Below, piece by piece: positions 18,752 through 27,523 of a stretch of DNA of 64,000 nt. The DNA comes from Moorena sp. SIO3I8 (GTDB taxonomy: Bacteria; Cyanobacteriota; Cyanobacteriia; Cyanobacteriales; Coleofasciculaceae). The DNA is taken from positions 1-64,000 of the forward strand of contig NZ_JAAHHW010000003.1 in assembly GCF_010692325.1 (NCBI RefSeq). Direction: 5' to 3'. Both the position numbers and the translations under genes were made by a program. Under the pieces are notes generated by a model, which searched no databases, had not been told where the DNA came from, and was given only the letters and a program-made list of their open reading frames with translations. Every line of letters begins with the position of its first letter. Position 1 is the stretch's first letter.

Positions 18752-19726
18752 ATGTTTACAAATGTCCTCCCAAAACCAACCCTAGACTTGGAGTATCCGC
18801 CCAAAGACCTGTTTGAAGCGATTGAAGACCTCAAGCAAGAATTAAACGCAGTTATTCTGGCTCACTATTACCAAGAGCCAGATATTCAAGATATTGCTGA
18901 CTACATCGGCGATTCTCTCGGTCTTTCTCAACAAGCGGCGGCTACAGAAGCAGATGTCATCGTCTTTGCTGGGGTTCACTTTATGGCAGAAACTGCCAAA
19001 ATCCTTAACCCCAATAAATTGGTACTACTCCCAGATTTAAACGCAGGTTGCTCCCTAGCTGACAGTTGCCCTCCCCAAGAATTTGCGGCCTTCAAAGCAG
19101 ACCATCCTGACCATCTAGTGGTATCTTACATTAATTGCTCCGCTGAAATTAAGGCGATGAGCGATATCATTTGCACCAGTTCTAACTCAGTTAAGATCGT
19201 CAACCAAATTCCGAAAGACCAGCCGATTATTTTTGCTCCAGATAAGAACTTAGGTCGCTATGTCATGGAGCAAACCGGACGGGAGTTAGTCCTGTGGGAG
19301 GGGAGTTGTATTGTCCATGAAACCTTTTCTGAGAAAAAGATCGTGCAACTGAAAATACAGCATCCTGAAGCTGAGTTGATTGCCCATCCAGAATGCGAAC
19401 CCCCTGTCCTGCGTCATGCCAGTTACATTGGTTCCACAACCGCCTTATTAAAGTATAGCGAGCAAAGTTCAACAGAAGAATTTATCGTGGCTACTGAGCC
19501 AGGAATTATTCACCAAATGCAAAAGAGGGCACCCCATAAAAATTTCATCCCTGCTCCAGGTATGGATAGCAATTGTGCCTGTAACGAATGCCCTCACATG
19601 CGGCTCAATACTTTGGAGAAGCTGTATCTAGCCATGAAGCAGAAAACACCAGAAATTACTATGCCGGAAGACATCCGAGTAGCCGCGTTGCGACCAATTC
19701 AACGGATGTTGGAGTTATCAGTGTAG
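18752..19726 (+). CDS. nadA: Quinolinate synthase NadA
   Basis: 324 residues. NadA condenses iminoaspartate with dihydroxyacetone phosphate to quinolinate using a [4Fe-4S] cluster. [20 protein letters not shown] is the NadA N-terminal signature. Cluster Cys candidates are in [11 protein letters not shown], in the GSCIVHE region and in the C-terminal motif [22 protein letters not shown] is the usual active-site block. The ATG at 18752 starts a conventional protein. NadB follows after about 150 nt, with a TATAAGTTATAAGC-type inverted repeat (about 19772-19806) between them. NadA and NadB act consecutively, and nadC is 7.8 kb further on the same strand. Confidence 0.96.
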   Translation: MFTNVLPKPTLDLEYPPKDLFEAIEDLKQELNAVILAHYYQEPDIQDIADYIGDSLGLSQQAAATEADVIVFAGVHFMAETAKILNPNKLVLLPDLNAGCSLADSCPPQEFAAFKADHPDHLVVSYINCSAEIKAMSDIICTSSNSVKIVNQIPKDQPIIFAPDKNLGRYVMEQTGRELVLWEGSCIVHETFSEKKIVQLKIQHPEAELIAHPECEPPVLRHASYIGSTTALLKYSEQSSTEEFIVATEPGIIHQMQKRAPHKNFIPAPGMDSNCACNECPHMRLNTLEKLYLAMKQKTPEITMPEDIRVAALRPIQRMLELSV

Positions 19727-19872
19727 TGCTGTAGTGCCCCTGAGCAGCTTGACCAAATTACTTGAAAAAAGTATAAGTTATAAGCTTTAACTTATAACTT
19801 ATAAGCAATTTGTGTTTTGAAAACGAATAACTGCTTAGGAATTAATCACAGATTAGTGACATATGATCTATC

Positions 19873-21597
19873 GTGCAAGATTTTAAATCATCCCCTGACG
19901 AGTCTTCCCGATCTGCTAACACTCCCTCCCAATTTGACATCATAGTGGTGGGCAGTGGTGCGGCTGGGCTTTATGCAGCCCTTTGTCTACCTGCTCATTT
20001 GCAGGTAGGTTTGATTACCAAAGACACCCTGAAAACAGGCTCTAGCAACTGGGCCCAGGGAGGAATCGCTGCTGCTATTGACCCATCTGATTCCCCAGAG
20101 CTTCACCTCGAGGATACCCAGCGAGCGGGTGTTGGTCTTTGCGATCGCGAGGCGATCAAGTTTCTGGTAGAAAATGCCTCTGCTGCCATTGACTCTCTGG
20201 TCAAGATGGGGGTAGCCTTTGACCGCAAAGGCAAAAAGCTAGCCATGACCCTAGAGGCAGCTCACTCTCGTCCCCGCGTCCTCCATTCCGCAGACACCAC
20301 AGGTCGAGCAATTGTGGATACGCTCACTGCCAAAGTTTTAGAGCGTCCAAATATTCAGGTGCTATCTCACGCAGTGGCTTTGAGTTTATGGCTCAATCCA
20401 GGAACTGGTCATTGTCAGGGGATTAGCCTCCTCTATCAAGGTCAGATATCTTGGCTAAAAGCTTCTGCGGTAATCCTAGCCACAGGTGGTGGCGGTCAAG
20501 TGTTTGCCCAGACCACTAACCCAGGCGTAAGTACAGGAGATGGAGTAGCACTGGCTTGGCGGGCTGGGGCAATTGTTAGAGATTTGGAGTTTTTCCAATT
20601 TCATCCCACAGCTTTAACCAAACCAGGGGCACCTCGCTTTTTGATTACAGAAGCTGTCCGGGGAGAGGGGGCACATTTAGTAGATCACAAAGGCGATCGC
20701 TTTGCTTTTAATTACCACCCAGCCGGGGAGTTGGCTCCTAGAGATGTGGTAAGTCGGGCAATTTTTAGTCACTTAGAAAAAACCTCCGCCGATCCTAGCC
20801 ACGCCCATGTTTATTTAGACTTGCAACCCATTGAGCCAGAGCGAATTCGCTATCGTTTCCCCAATATTATTAACGTATGTCAACATTGGGGCATTGATAT
20901 CTTAAAGCAGCCCATTCCCGTTGCACCTGCTGCCCATTACTGGATGGGAGGAGTGGCTTGCGATCTGACCAGTTGCACTTCAATTCCAGGGCTATATGCC
21001 ATTGGCGAAACGGCTAGTACAGGGGTTCATGGTGCCAATCGCTTAGCGAGTAATTCCTTATTGGAATGCTTGGTTTTTGCCGCCCAATTAGCTGAGATTG
21101 AAACAGCTCCTAATTCAGTTCTGGCGGAATCCCTACCTTTGAGAAAAGAGAAAGGTGAGTGGGAAAGGGAAATCGAGAAGATAGCCTCAGTAAGGCAAAG
21201 TTTGCCCTACCTGATGTGGCAAAGTGCAGGAATTTGTCGCTCCCAGGAAATGTTAGAGTCAGCCCTTGCTCAAGTTAATTCCTGGCGCTCTGAATTGGCT
21301 GGTTTTCAGGTGAGTCAATACTTGCTTGATTTACTGCCCAACCAAACAGTTAAATTTGAGTCACCATTAGCCGAGCAGCAATTGCGAACGGCTGCAGAAA
21401 CCTTCAATCTCCTGGATATTGCCCATTTAATTCTCAAAAGTGCAGCATTGCGCACAGAAAGTCGGGGCGGACATTACCGCAGGGATTATCCCCAAACCTC
21501 ACCCAGTTGGCAAGTTCACACCTTATTACAGGGCGATCGTTGGTGGAAATCTGCACAACTTTCTCTAAGGTTAGAATCCAATCAGATAGCGGTATGA
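19873..21597 (+). CDS. nadB: L-aspartate oxidase NadB
   Basis: 574 residues. NadB is an FAD enzyme oxidising L-aspartate to iminoaspartate, the substrate of NadA. The FAD-binding motif FDIIVVGSGAAGLYAAL is near residue 25; SSNWAQGGIAAAID, VILATGGGGQVF, VRDLEFFQFHPTAL and HYWMGGVACDL are succinate dehydrogenase/NadB-family blocks. The start is a GTG at 19873; a nearby ATG (19862) is out of frame. The C-terminal helical part (LPYLMWQSAGICRS, TESRGGHYRRDYP) is complete. It is adjacent to nadA on the same strand. Confidence 0.96.
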   Translation: MQDFKSSPDESSRSANTPSQFDIIVVGSGAAGLYAALCLPAHLQVGLITKDTLKTGSSNWAQGGIAAAIDPSDSPELHLEDTQRAGVGLCDREAIKFLVENASAAIDSLVKMGVAFDRKGKKLAMTLEAAHSRPRVLHSADTTGRAIVDTLTAKVLERPNIQVLSHAVALSLWLNPGTGHCQGISLLYQGQISWLKASAVILATGGGGQVFAQTTNPGVSTGDGVALAWRAGAIVRDLEFFQFHPTALTKPGAPRFLITEAVRGEGAHLVDHKGDRFAFNYHPAGELAPRDVVSRAIFSHLEKTSADPSHAHVYLDLQPIEPERIRYRFPNIINVCQHWGIDILKQPIPVAPAAHYWMGGVACDLTSCTSIPGLYAIGETASTGVHGANRLASNSLLECLVFAAQLAEIETAPNSVLAESLPLRKEKGEWEREIEKIASVRQSLPYLMWQSAGICRSQEMLESALAQVNSWRSELAGFQVSQYLLDLLPNQTVKFESPLAEQQLRTAAETFNLLDIAHLILKSAALRTESRGGHYRRDYPQTSPSWQVHTLLQGDRWWKSAQLSLRLESNQIAV

Positions 21598-21956
21598 ATA
21601 CCACTTATCTCTTTTCCCACGAGACTGCACAGGAATTGCTGTAGAACTGTTAATTAACGTTGGAGCTTGTAAGGATTTTCTGGGTCTACCAAATTGGCGA
21701 TGTAAAACTGTCAGTAAATAATTAATCTAATCTTGATTGGGCGGGAGTTTTAGTTTTTGATAGAATGATTTTTTAGAAATTACCTTCCCAATCATACTTA
21801 GTGGGCTCATACTTAGTGGGCAATAAGCGCGGTTTTATGCATACTAGGTTCGGTAGAGCCGTTTTTTTGTACTCCATCCGAAATGCTTGATCTGAAATCA
21901 TTCCCAAATAACCAGGATTTTTGACTTTTAAAACACGAAATTACTTTGGAATAACC

Positions 21957-23645
21957 ATGACAATCTCACAACCTGCAAAACAATATCCTCTCTCAAAAGA
22001 CGAAGCTTTGATTTACGATTGGCGCATCCATAGTATTCGCCAAGCACTGAAACAAAAAGGAAAAGCCACAGGTCCTTTGCAAATCTTCGATTTGCAAGAA
22101 TTGGATCACTTAGACCAATACCACTACTTTGGCACCAAAGCTTGCGATCGCGCTATCGATCGTTTGGCACTATCCCCCAACTCGCGAGTTTTGGACATTG
22201 GCAGCGGTATTGGTGGGCCTGCTCGATACATTAGTTATAAAACGGAATGTCACATCCAATGTGTGGAATTAAGAAAGAATTTTAACGAAATTGCCCAAGA
22301 ACTCACCCAACGAGTGGGACTTGACAAACGCATCCAATACCTCACAGGCAATATTCTAAGTCCCCAAGTCATTGACGCCCTGTTGCCAGGCTCATTTGAC
22401 AGCATCATTTCTTTTCTGTCATTTTTACACATTGAAAACCGCGATAAAATACTGGAAATTTGTTTTAGCTCTTTGAAGGAAAACGGCCTGATATATATCG
22501 AAGATTACGTCGCCAATGGCCCTCTTCCCCCAGAGGTTAAAACCACTCTAGAAGAAGTGGTTCAATCCTCTTATTTACCAACCCGCGAAACCTACCGAAA
22601 TCACCTCGAACGTGTAGGATTTGGTGACATTTGTTTCATCGATTTAACAACAGGATGGAAACGTTGGGTAAAAGAACGCTATCAAAAATTACTCCAATCA
22701 AAAGAAGAATCAATCAAACTAGTCGGTGAAGACGTTTATGAACACCGTAGTCAATTTTATCAAACCATTAGCGACTTGTTTCAAAGCGGCAATATTGGTG
22801 GCTCTTCCATCGTTGCAAAAAAACCTTGTGTTCCAAAAATAAACCAAGTACCTGATACATATTTATCCTCTGTAACCCCTGTGTATAGTGAACAATACCA
22901 TTTCTTCCTCGAAGATGGTTCTCTACTTGCTCTAAGATATTTCAAAACTGGAACAATCGAGCATTACTCAGCCTGGTGGAGCGACACCAAGGGCTACTCC
23001 CTGGAACTTATCAATACCTCCGAACACCAACGCTCAAATCAACACATATCTATCACAAACAACGATGGAACCGGAAGCATTTGTTTGCCAGAAGCTAATA
23101 TAGAAATTCAATTCCAAGTTGCCGCCGAATTCACTTGGGCGGTTCCCGCTGAAAAAAATCATCGTGCCGTCATTCACCAACCAAAACTCCTGTGCACAGT
23201 GTACACAGGCGATCGCACTCAAAAAGGTATAGGTTATTGCAAAATTTATCAGGGAGATTACCCCAAGTTTTGGGGCTACCACTTTGTTCACGCCTTTTTC
23301 CCTGATTACGGAATTGTTTGGAGTGCTGAAGCTACATTCGGCCAAGAAAAATACAATTATTTCAAGCTCCTGAACACCTCCCAAACAGAAAAAGAAATAT
23401 TGTTAAACGGAGAAGATTCTTACCATCGTCAAACCAGTGCCCACGCCCGCATCCAAGACAAAATACATCACTTTAAATTCGACAATAATGCTTTTGCCAC
23501 TTGGTCGAGCATCCTGCGAAATCAAACATCGACTATGGAAAGTAAGCTATGCTTGGAATACAGACCCGCCATTCTAGAAATAGACAACCAAGAAGTTGGC
23601 GAAGGAATTTGTTTAAAAGAATCTTGTTTTGGCACAATTACATAA
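21957..23645 (+). CDS. SAM-dependent methyltransferase fused to a beta-rich C-terminal domain
   Basis: 562 residues from the ATG at 21957. Residues about 45-290 form a class I methyltransferase: DQYHYFGTKACDRAID, then motif I VLDIGSGIGGPARYI, acidic motif CVELRKNF, and a GIYIEDY-like LIYIEDYVANGPLPPE after motif IV. This resembles tocopherol/sterol-type small-molecule methyltransferases. From about residue 310 the protein is a separate beta-rich region (YHFFLEDGSLLALRYFKTG, FWGYHFVHAFFPDYGIVWSA) that faintly resembles lipocalin/CrtC-like beta barrels; I cannot name it. Upstream is the leader motif AAATAACCAGGA found before several genes in this locus. It sits between NAD genes, with no evident metabolic link. 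Confidence 0.78.
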   Translation: MTISQPAKQYPLSKDEALIYDWRIHSIRQALKQKGKATGPLQIFDLQELDHLDQYHYFGTKACDRAIDRLALSPNSRVLDIGSGIGGPARYISYKTECHIQCVELRKNFNEIAQELTQRVGLDKRIQYLTGNILSPQVIDALLPGSFDSIISFLSFLHIENRDKILEICFSSLKENGLIYIEDYVANGPLPPEVKTTLEEVVQSSYLPTRETYRNHLERVGFGDICFIDLTTGWKRWVKERYQKLLQSKEESIKLVGEDVYEHRSQFYQTISDLFQSGNIGGSSIVAKKPCVPKINQVPDTYLSSVTPVYSEQYHFFLEDGSLLALRYFKTGTIEHYSAWWSDTKGYSLELINTSEHQRSNQHISITNNDGTGSICLPEANIEIQFQVAAEFTWAVPAEKNHRAVIHQPKLLCTVYTGDRTQKGIGYCKIYQGDYPKFWGYHFVHAFFPDYGIVWSAEATFGQEKYNYFKLLNTSQTEKEILLNGEDSYHRQTSAHARIQDKIHHFKFDNNAFATWSSILRNQTSTMESKLCLEYRPAILEIDNQEVGEGICLKESCFGTIT

Positions 23646-23697
23646 ACATAGGAAAGAATGTTTACTAGTATACCCGCATTGATCACAAGGAGTGCGT

Positions 23698-23728
23698 TCG
23701 CCTTTGGCGCGCTCTGAAGAGCGATCGC
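23698..23728 (-). repeat. 31-nt HIP1-bounded repeat, copy 1 (inverted partner at 24630-24660)
   Basis: The sequence ends in GCGATCGC and contains TCGCCTTTGGCGCGCTCTGA. It is the exact reverse complement of 24630-24660. The pair flanks the Uma2 gene at about 930 bp separation. Confidence 0.75.
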
Positions 23729-23826
23729 TAAATTCATAATCTTCTGTACTACAGACTGCAGTGCGGAAAGTGGGGGAATAAAGAATAACTTAGTTTTTAA
23801 AATTGTGGATACCAAGAATAACCAGG

Positions 23827-24396
23827 ATGAATACTATTAACATTCCCCCCACCTTCAAAGTTACAGAAAAACAATTCCAAATACTCGCTACTGCTAACCG
23901 AGAAAAGCGCCTCGAACGTACTGCTAATGGAGAATTAATTGTTAGGCCCCCTACAGGAGGCAATACGGGAAAACGCAACGCACAATTATCTGCACAATTT
24001 GTGATTTGGAACAATCAAACCAAACTCGGAGTTGTTTTTGACTCTTCTTGTGCTTTTCGTCTTCCTAATGGGGCCGAGCGCTCTCCTGATGTCAGTTGGG
24101 TAAAAATAGAACGCTGGAATCAACTCACACCAGAACAACAAGACACTTTCCCACCCCTTTGTCCTGATTTTGTCCTTGAGTTACGCTCCCGTACGGATAC
24201 TATGGAAAGCTTAAGACAAAAAATGCAGGAATATTTAGACAATGGCATAAGCTTAGGCTGGTTAATCGATCCCAAAAATAGAATCGTAGAAATTTATAAA
24301 CCCCAACAAGAGGTTAAGGTGTTGAACTCTCCTAAGACGCTATCTGCAGAAGAGGTATTACCTGGCTTTAGTTTAAATTTTGAAACAGTTTGGTAG
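23827..24396 (+). CDS. Uma2 family (DUF820) PD-(D/E)XK nuclease-fold protein
   Basis: 189 residues. The Uma2 pattern is clear: ELIVRPPTGGNTGKRN, LGVVFDSSCAFRLPNGAERS then PDVSWVK (catalytic Asp), PDFVLELRS (Glu), LRQKMQEYLDNGISLGWLID (QxxK/W region) and EIYKPQ. These proteins have a restriction-endonuclease fold and are very numerous in cyanobacteria; their role is not established. The ATG at 23827 follows the leader ATACCAAGAATAACCAGG, duplicated before the nicotinamidase gene. The gene is flanked by an exact 31-nt inverted repeat. Confidence 0.88.
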   Translation: MNTINIPPTFKVTEKQFQILATANREKRLERTANGELIVRPPTGGNTGKRNAQLSAQFVIWNNQTKLGVVFDSSCAFRLPNGAERSPDVSWVKIERWNQLTPEQQDTFPPLCPDFVLELRSRTDTMESLRQKMQEYLDNGISLGWLIDPKNRIVEIYKPQQEVKVLNSPKTLSAEEVLPGFSLNFETVW

Positions 24397-24562
24397 TTAG
24401 TATTAAGTCATCGAATTGATGGCTCAAGGGAATAGGAAACAGGCAACAGGCAACAGGCAACAGGCAACAGGCAACAGTAGGAAAGAACTCGGAGTATTTT
24501 TTTTTGTTATAAATAATCCGCAGTATTTTTTATGATATATTTGTAAATGCTATACTTTAACT

Positions 24563-24640
24563 AGTAGTGATTCTATCTTAGCAGCAATTGAAGCCGCCTT
24601 ACCCATTGATTCTCATGCCGATACTATTAGCGATCGCTCT
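24563..24640 (+). pseudogene. 5' fragment of a duplicated nicotinamidase-like gene
   Basis: The stretch TTAGCAGCAATTGAAGCC, GCCTTACCCATTGA and ACTATTnGCGATCG matches positions about 25793-25872, the first 30 codons of the intact nicotinamidase-like gene, at roughly 80-85 percent identity by eye. It then runs directly into a composite HIP1-type repeat (24630-24690) and is lost. It is a partial duplicate, with no product expected. Confidence 0.7.
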
Positions 24641-24690
24641 TCAGAGCGCGCCAAAGGCGATTAGCCCGAAGGGCTACGCTACGCGATCGC
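24630..24690 (+). repeat. Composite HIP1-bounded repeat (two fused modules)
   Basis: Module one (24630-24660) starts with GCGATCGC and is the inverted copy of 23698-23728. Module two (24657-24690) contains the hairpin AGCCCGAAGGGCT, then ACGCTACGCGATCGC, and is the exact 34-nt reverse complement of 48158-48191 inside the NACHT gene. The modules share the GCGA at 24657-24660. Confidence 0.8.
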
Positions 24691-24727
24691 ACTGTAAAAT
24701 TAAGGTGGATGAGGTGTTTAAGGAGAT

Positions 24728-24861
24728 ATGCCAGCTAAAGACATTTACCAAGAATGTGTCAAAAATGCTCTCATTTTGGTGATCTGTTGATAAAAAACAA
24801 TCGAGTTCGTCTTTTGGTTTTTGATTCTGAAGCGGAGGATATTATTAGATGGACACTTTAG
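24728..24861 (+). pseudogene. xisH: xisH remnant with the centre deleted
   Basis: The N-terminus MPAKDIYQECVKNALI is that of XisH (typically MPARDxFHxAVKxAL). After a short jumbled part with TGA/TAA codons, the XisH C-terminus appears: NNRVRLLVFDSEAEDIIRW, overlapping the xisI start at 24849 as in intact xisHI pairs. About 90 residues including the nuclease-fold core are gone. XisH and XisI were named for developmental excision of the fdxN element in Anabaena, but most copies in other cyanobacteria have no known role. Confidence 0.75.
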
Positions 24862-25184
24862 AGCGATACCGGCAGATTATTCAAAAAATTATCTCTGACT
24901 ACGCACAAATTCCTTATTCTTATGGAGAAATTGAACGAAATAGCGTGTTTGATTCTAATCGCGATCGCTACCTATTAATGATAGTTGGTTGGGAGGGAGT
25001 ACGTCAAGTTCACGGCTGTATCATTCATGTGGAAATTATCGATGGCAAAATCTGGATTCATCGGGATGGGACAGAGGATGGCATCGCTGGGGAACTCCTA
25101 CAAGCAGGCATTCCTAAAGAGCGTATTGTTCTAGGCTTTAAATCACCAGGAGTGAGGAAGCACACAGGGTTTGCAGTTGCCTAA
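24849..25184 (+). CDS. xisI: XisI family protein, copy 1
   Basis: 111 residues, complete. MDTLERYRQIIQKIISDYA, GWEGVRQVHGCIIHVEI, KIWIHRDGTEDGIAGELL and PKERIVLGFKSPGVRKHTGF match XisI throughout. The ATG overlaps the end of the xisH remnant. XisI is a small partner of XisH; a role in controlled site-specific excision is known for fdxN, while a toxin-antitoxin-like pairing is only a suggestion. Its partner here is dead, so the gene may be an orphan. A second copy at 25391 is about 50 percent identical by eye. Confidence 0.9.
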   Translation: MDTLERYRQIIQKIISDYAQIPYSYGEIERNSVFDSNRDRYLLMIVGWEGVRQVHGCIIHVEIIDGKIWIHRDGTEDGIAGELLQAGIPKERIVLGFKSPGVRKHTGFAVA

Positions 25185-25187
25185 AGT

Positions 25188-25403
25188 CACCCTGAATTCC
25201 ATACGGTTTTGGGACAATTCCTTAACTATCGCTTTGCCCTCAAAGCAGAAGATCCAGAGAGATTATTGTATTTAGCTATTCCTCTTGAAATTTACGAGAC
25301 ATTCTTTGCCCGTCGCTTCGTTCAACTTATTACCCAAGAATATCAAATAAAATTGCTTGTATTCGAGCCAACTAAGGAGGAAATTGTTCAATGGCAAAAC
25401 TAG
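25188..25403 (+). pseudogene. xisH: xisH C-terminal fragment, copy 2
   Basis: From 25194 the frame reads EFHTVLGQFLNYRFALKAED, PERLLYLAIPLEIYETFF and then IKLLVFEPTKEEIVQWQN, the C-terminal half of XisH. The N-terminal half, including MPAxD and the catalytic Asp region, is missing, and the fragment begins directly after the first xisI. Its stop overlaps the ATG of the second xisI as in normal xisHI operons. No in-frame start fits the family. Confidence 0.8.
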
Positions 25404-25726
25404 AGCAATATCGGCAATTCGTCAAAGAGATTCTAACCGAATACAGCAGCCACAAACCCGCTTATGGTGAGGTAGAAGTGGAATTAATCTTTGATACCGA
25501 AAGAGACCGCTACCAGCTTGTCCATGCCGGATGGAGTAATCGTCGCCGTATTTATGGTTCCACAATTCACATTGACCTTAAAGATAATAAGATTTGGATT
25601 CAAAATGATGGTACAGAAGTTGGGATTGCCAACGTCTTAGTTGAACGCGGTGTCCCTCACCAAGATATTGTTCTGGCCTATCATGCCCCTTACCTTAGGA
25701 AATTTACTGAATTCGCGGTAGGGTAA
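25391..25726 (+). CDS. xisI: XisI family protein, copy 2
   Basis: 111 residues with the same blocks as copy 1: AKLEQYRQFVKEILTEYSSH, ELIFDTERDRYQLVHAGWSN, RRIYGSTIHIDLKDNKIWIQ, NDGTEVGIANVLVERGV and VLAYHAPYLRKFTEFAVG. It starts inside the end of the truncated xisH, so translational coupling is likely. Both xisI genes are intact while both xisH genes are broken. Confidence 0.9.
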   Translation: MAKLEQYRQFVKEILTEYSSHKPAYGEVEVELIFDTERDRYQLVHAGWSNRRRIYGSTIHIDLKDNKIWIQNDGTEVGIANVLVERGVPHQDIVLAYHAPYLRKFTEFAVG

Positions 25727-25782
25727 GAAATCATAACTTAGCTTTTTAAATTGTCGATACCAAGAATAACCAGGAGGTTTTG

Positions 25783-26526
25783 ATGGTAACTTCTTTAACT
25801 ACTCCCGATGCCACCTTAGCAGCAATTGAAGCCGCCTTACCCATTGACCCTCAGCCCTATACTATTGGCGATCGTCCCACCGGTTTGATCGTTGTGGATG
25901 TGCTCAATGGCTTTTGCACTGTTGGTTTTGGTCCTTTGGCTCCAACAGAACCAAATCAGCAAATAGCCACCATGGTATCAGAAAGCGATCGCCTAGCAAA
26001 AGCTTTCACCGCCAAAGGTTGGCCAGTCTTAGCTTTTCTAGATACCCACGAACCAGGCAAACCAGAACCTCCCTATCCTCCTCATTGTGAAAAAGGGTCT
26101 GGGGAAGAAAAGCTCGTTCCTGAACTGGAATGGCTAGAAACTCATCCCCACGCTACTTTAATTCAAAAAGACTGCATCAATGGTTTTATCGGTTCCATTG
26201 ATGTAGATACTGGCAACAATAGTTTAATTAGCTGGATAAACCAGCACAAACTGGAAGCCTTAGTAGTCGTAGGAATCTGTACCGATATTTGCGTCATGGA
26301 CTTCGTGGTTACTATGCTATCAGCACGCAATCATGATATGGTACCAACGTTAAAAGACATTACCGTTTATACCGAAGGCTGTTCCACCTTCGACCTCTCG
26401 GCAGAGATGGCAGCCCAGCAGGGTTTGCCAAAGACGGCAATTCATCCCCAGAAAATTGCTCATCACGTTGGTTTATACACTATGGCAGAGCGTGGAGCGT
26501 TCATTGCTTCTACAATTTTGATGTGA
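25783..26526 (+). CDS. Nicotinamidase-like cysteine hydrolase
   Basis: 247 residues of the isochorismatase-like fold. The catalytic Asp lies in IVVDVLNGFCTVGFGPLAP, the Lys in ATLIQKDCINGFIGS and the nucleophile Cys in VVVGICTDICVMDFV. The zinc-site region DTHEPGKPEPPYPPHC is also present. The pattern, including EPPYPPHC and SARNHDM, is closer to plant-type nicotinamidases than to E. coli PncA. It should convert nicotinamide to nicotinate for NAD salvage, which fits its position between nadAB and nadC. The ATG at 25783 has AGGAGG six nt upstream, inside the duplicated leader ATACCAAGAATAACCAGG. A decayed 5' copy is found at 24563. Confidence 0.85.
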   Translation: MVTSLTTPDATLAAIEAALPIDPQPYTIGDRPTGLIVVDVLNGFCTVGFGPLAPTEPNQQIATMVSESDRLAKAFTAKGWPVLAFLDTHEPGKPEPPYPPHCEKGSGEEKLVPELEWLETHPHATLIQKDCINGFIGSIDVDTGNNSLISWINQHKLEALVVVGICTDICVMDFVVTMLSARNHDMVPTLKDITVYTEGCSTFDLSAEMAAQQGLPKTAIHPQKIAHHVGLYTMAERGAFIASTILM

Positions 26527-26640
26527 CCAATCCCAAGTTCAAAACTAAGTAAAACTAACCTTTTTTTAACAGCCTTCATGTCTTTTTATCTTCTTCCTTT
26601 TAGCTTCTATGTTACCCCGTAAGTTTAAGTATAAATAACC

Positions 26641-27444
26641 ATGCCCTCACCATTCCCTGGAATGAATCCCTATTTAGAAGATTCAGCCTATTGGTCAAGC
26701 GTACATCATTGGCTAATTACGGAAATTGCTCGCTTATTAAACCAACAGTTAGCCCCTAAATATGTAGTTGCGGTAGAAGTGCGAATCTACGAAACTAGTG
26801 GAGAAAAGTCCACGCTTATTGGTATTCCTGATAATGTCATTGCTAAAAGCTCTGAAAATACGATCAGATATCCCGAGTCTAATGTAGCTGTTGCAGTTCC
26901 TTCTACCGAACCTTTAACGATAGAACTTGCTCTGACAGAAACTATTAAGCAAGGATATCTAGAAGTTAGGAGAGTTGGTACCGGAAAAGTGGTTACGGCT
27001 ATTGAAATTATTTCTCCTATCAATAAAAATGTAGGAGAAGGTCGGAAAAAATATGAAAACAAACGTCAGCTTATTTTAAATAGTAAAACAAATTTCGTAG
27101 AAATAGATTTACTACGTCAAGGTAATTCACTGATTAATTTAAATCAGAATATCGAGCGTGACTATCACATTTTAGTTAGTCCTAGTCATCAACGGCCTCA
27201 AGCCTATCTATATGCTTTTAACCTTCAAGATGTGATTCCTGTTTTTCCTTTACCTTTATGTCCAGAAGATCCAGAAATGCTTCTAGATTTACAAATGATT
27301 TTACATCAAGTTTATGACCAAGGGCGCTATGATTTAATGATTGACTACAAACAAAAAAATATTCCTGGTTTATCAAAAGCTGATACAATTTGGGTAGAAA
27401 AAATTTTAAAAAACAAGGATGAAGTTAAAAAAACATTAAATTAA
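26641..27444 (+). CDS. DUF4058 family protein
   Basis: 267 residues beginning MPSPFPGMNPYLEDSAYWSS, the signature start of DUF4058, a family mostly seen in cyanobacteria and planctomycetes. YLEVRRVGTGKVVTAIEIIS, PINKNVGEGRKKYENKRQ and EIDLLRQG are family blocks; the ExxxP/NK arrangement suggests a nuclease-like fold (inference). The function is unknown. It lies 114 nt after the nicotinamidase gene and 80 nt before nadC on the same strand, with AT-rich codon use like the neighbouring accessory genes. Confidence 0.85.
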   Translation: MPSPFPGMNPYLEDSAYWSSVHHWLITEIARLLNQQLAPKYVVAVEVRIYETSGEKSTLIGIPDNVIAKSSENTIRYPESNVAVAVPSTEPLTIELALTETIKQGYLEVRRVGTGKVVTAIEIISPINKNVGEGRKKYENKRQLILNSKTNFVEIDLLRQGNSLINLNQNIERDYHILVSPSHQRPQAYLYAFNLQDVIPVFPLPLCPEDPEMLLDLQMILHQVYDQGRYDLMIDYKQKNIPGLSKADTIWVEKILKNKDEVKKTLN

Positions 27445-27523
27445 ATGATTTATTGGATAACTTGAGATAATAACTCGTTAAACTAAAAACTAAAAAAAAT
27501 AACCAGGTTTTTTGGTAAGACTT

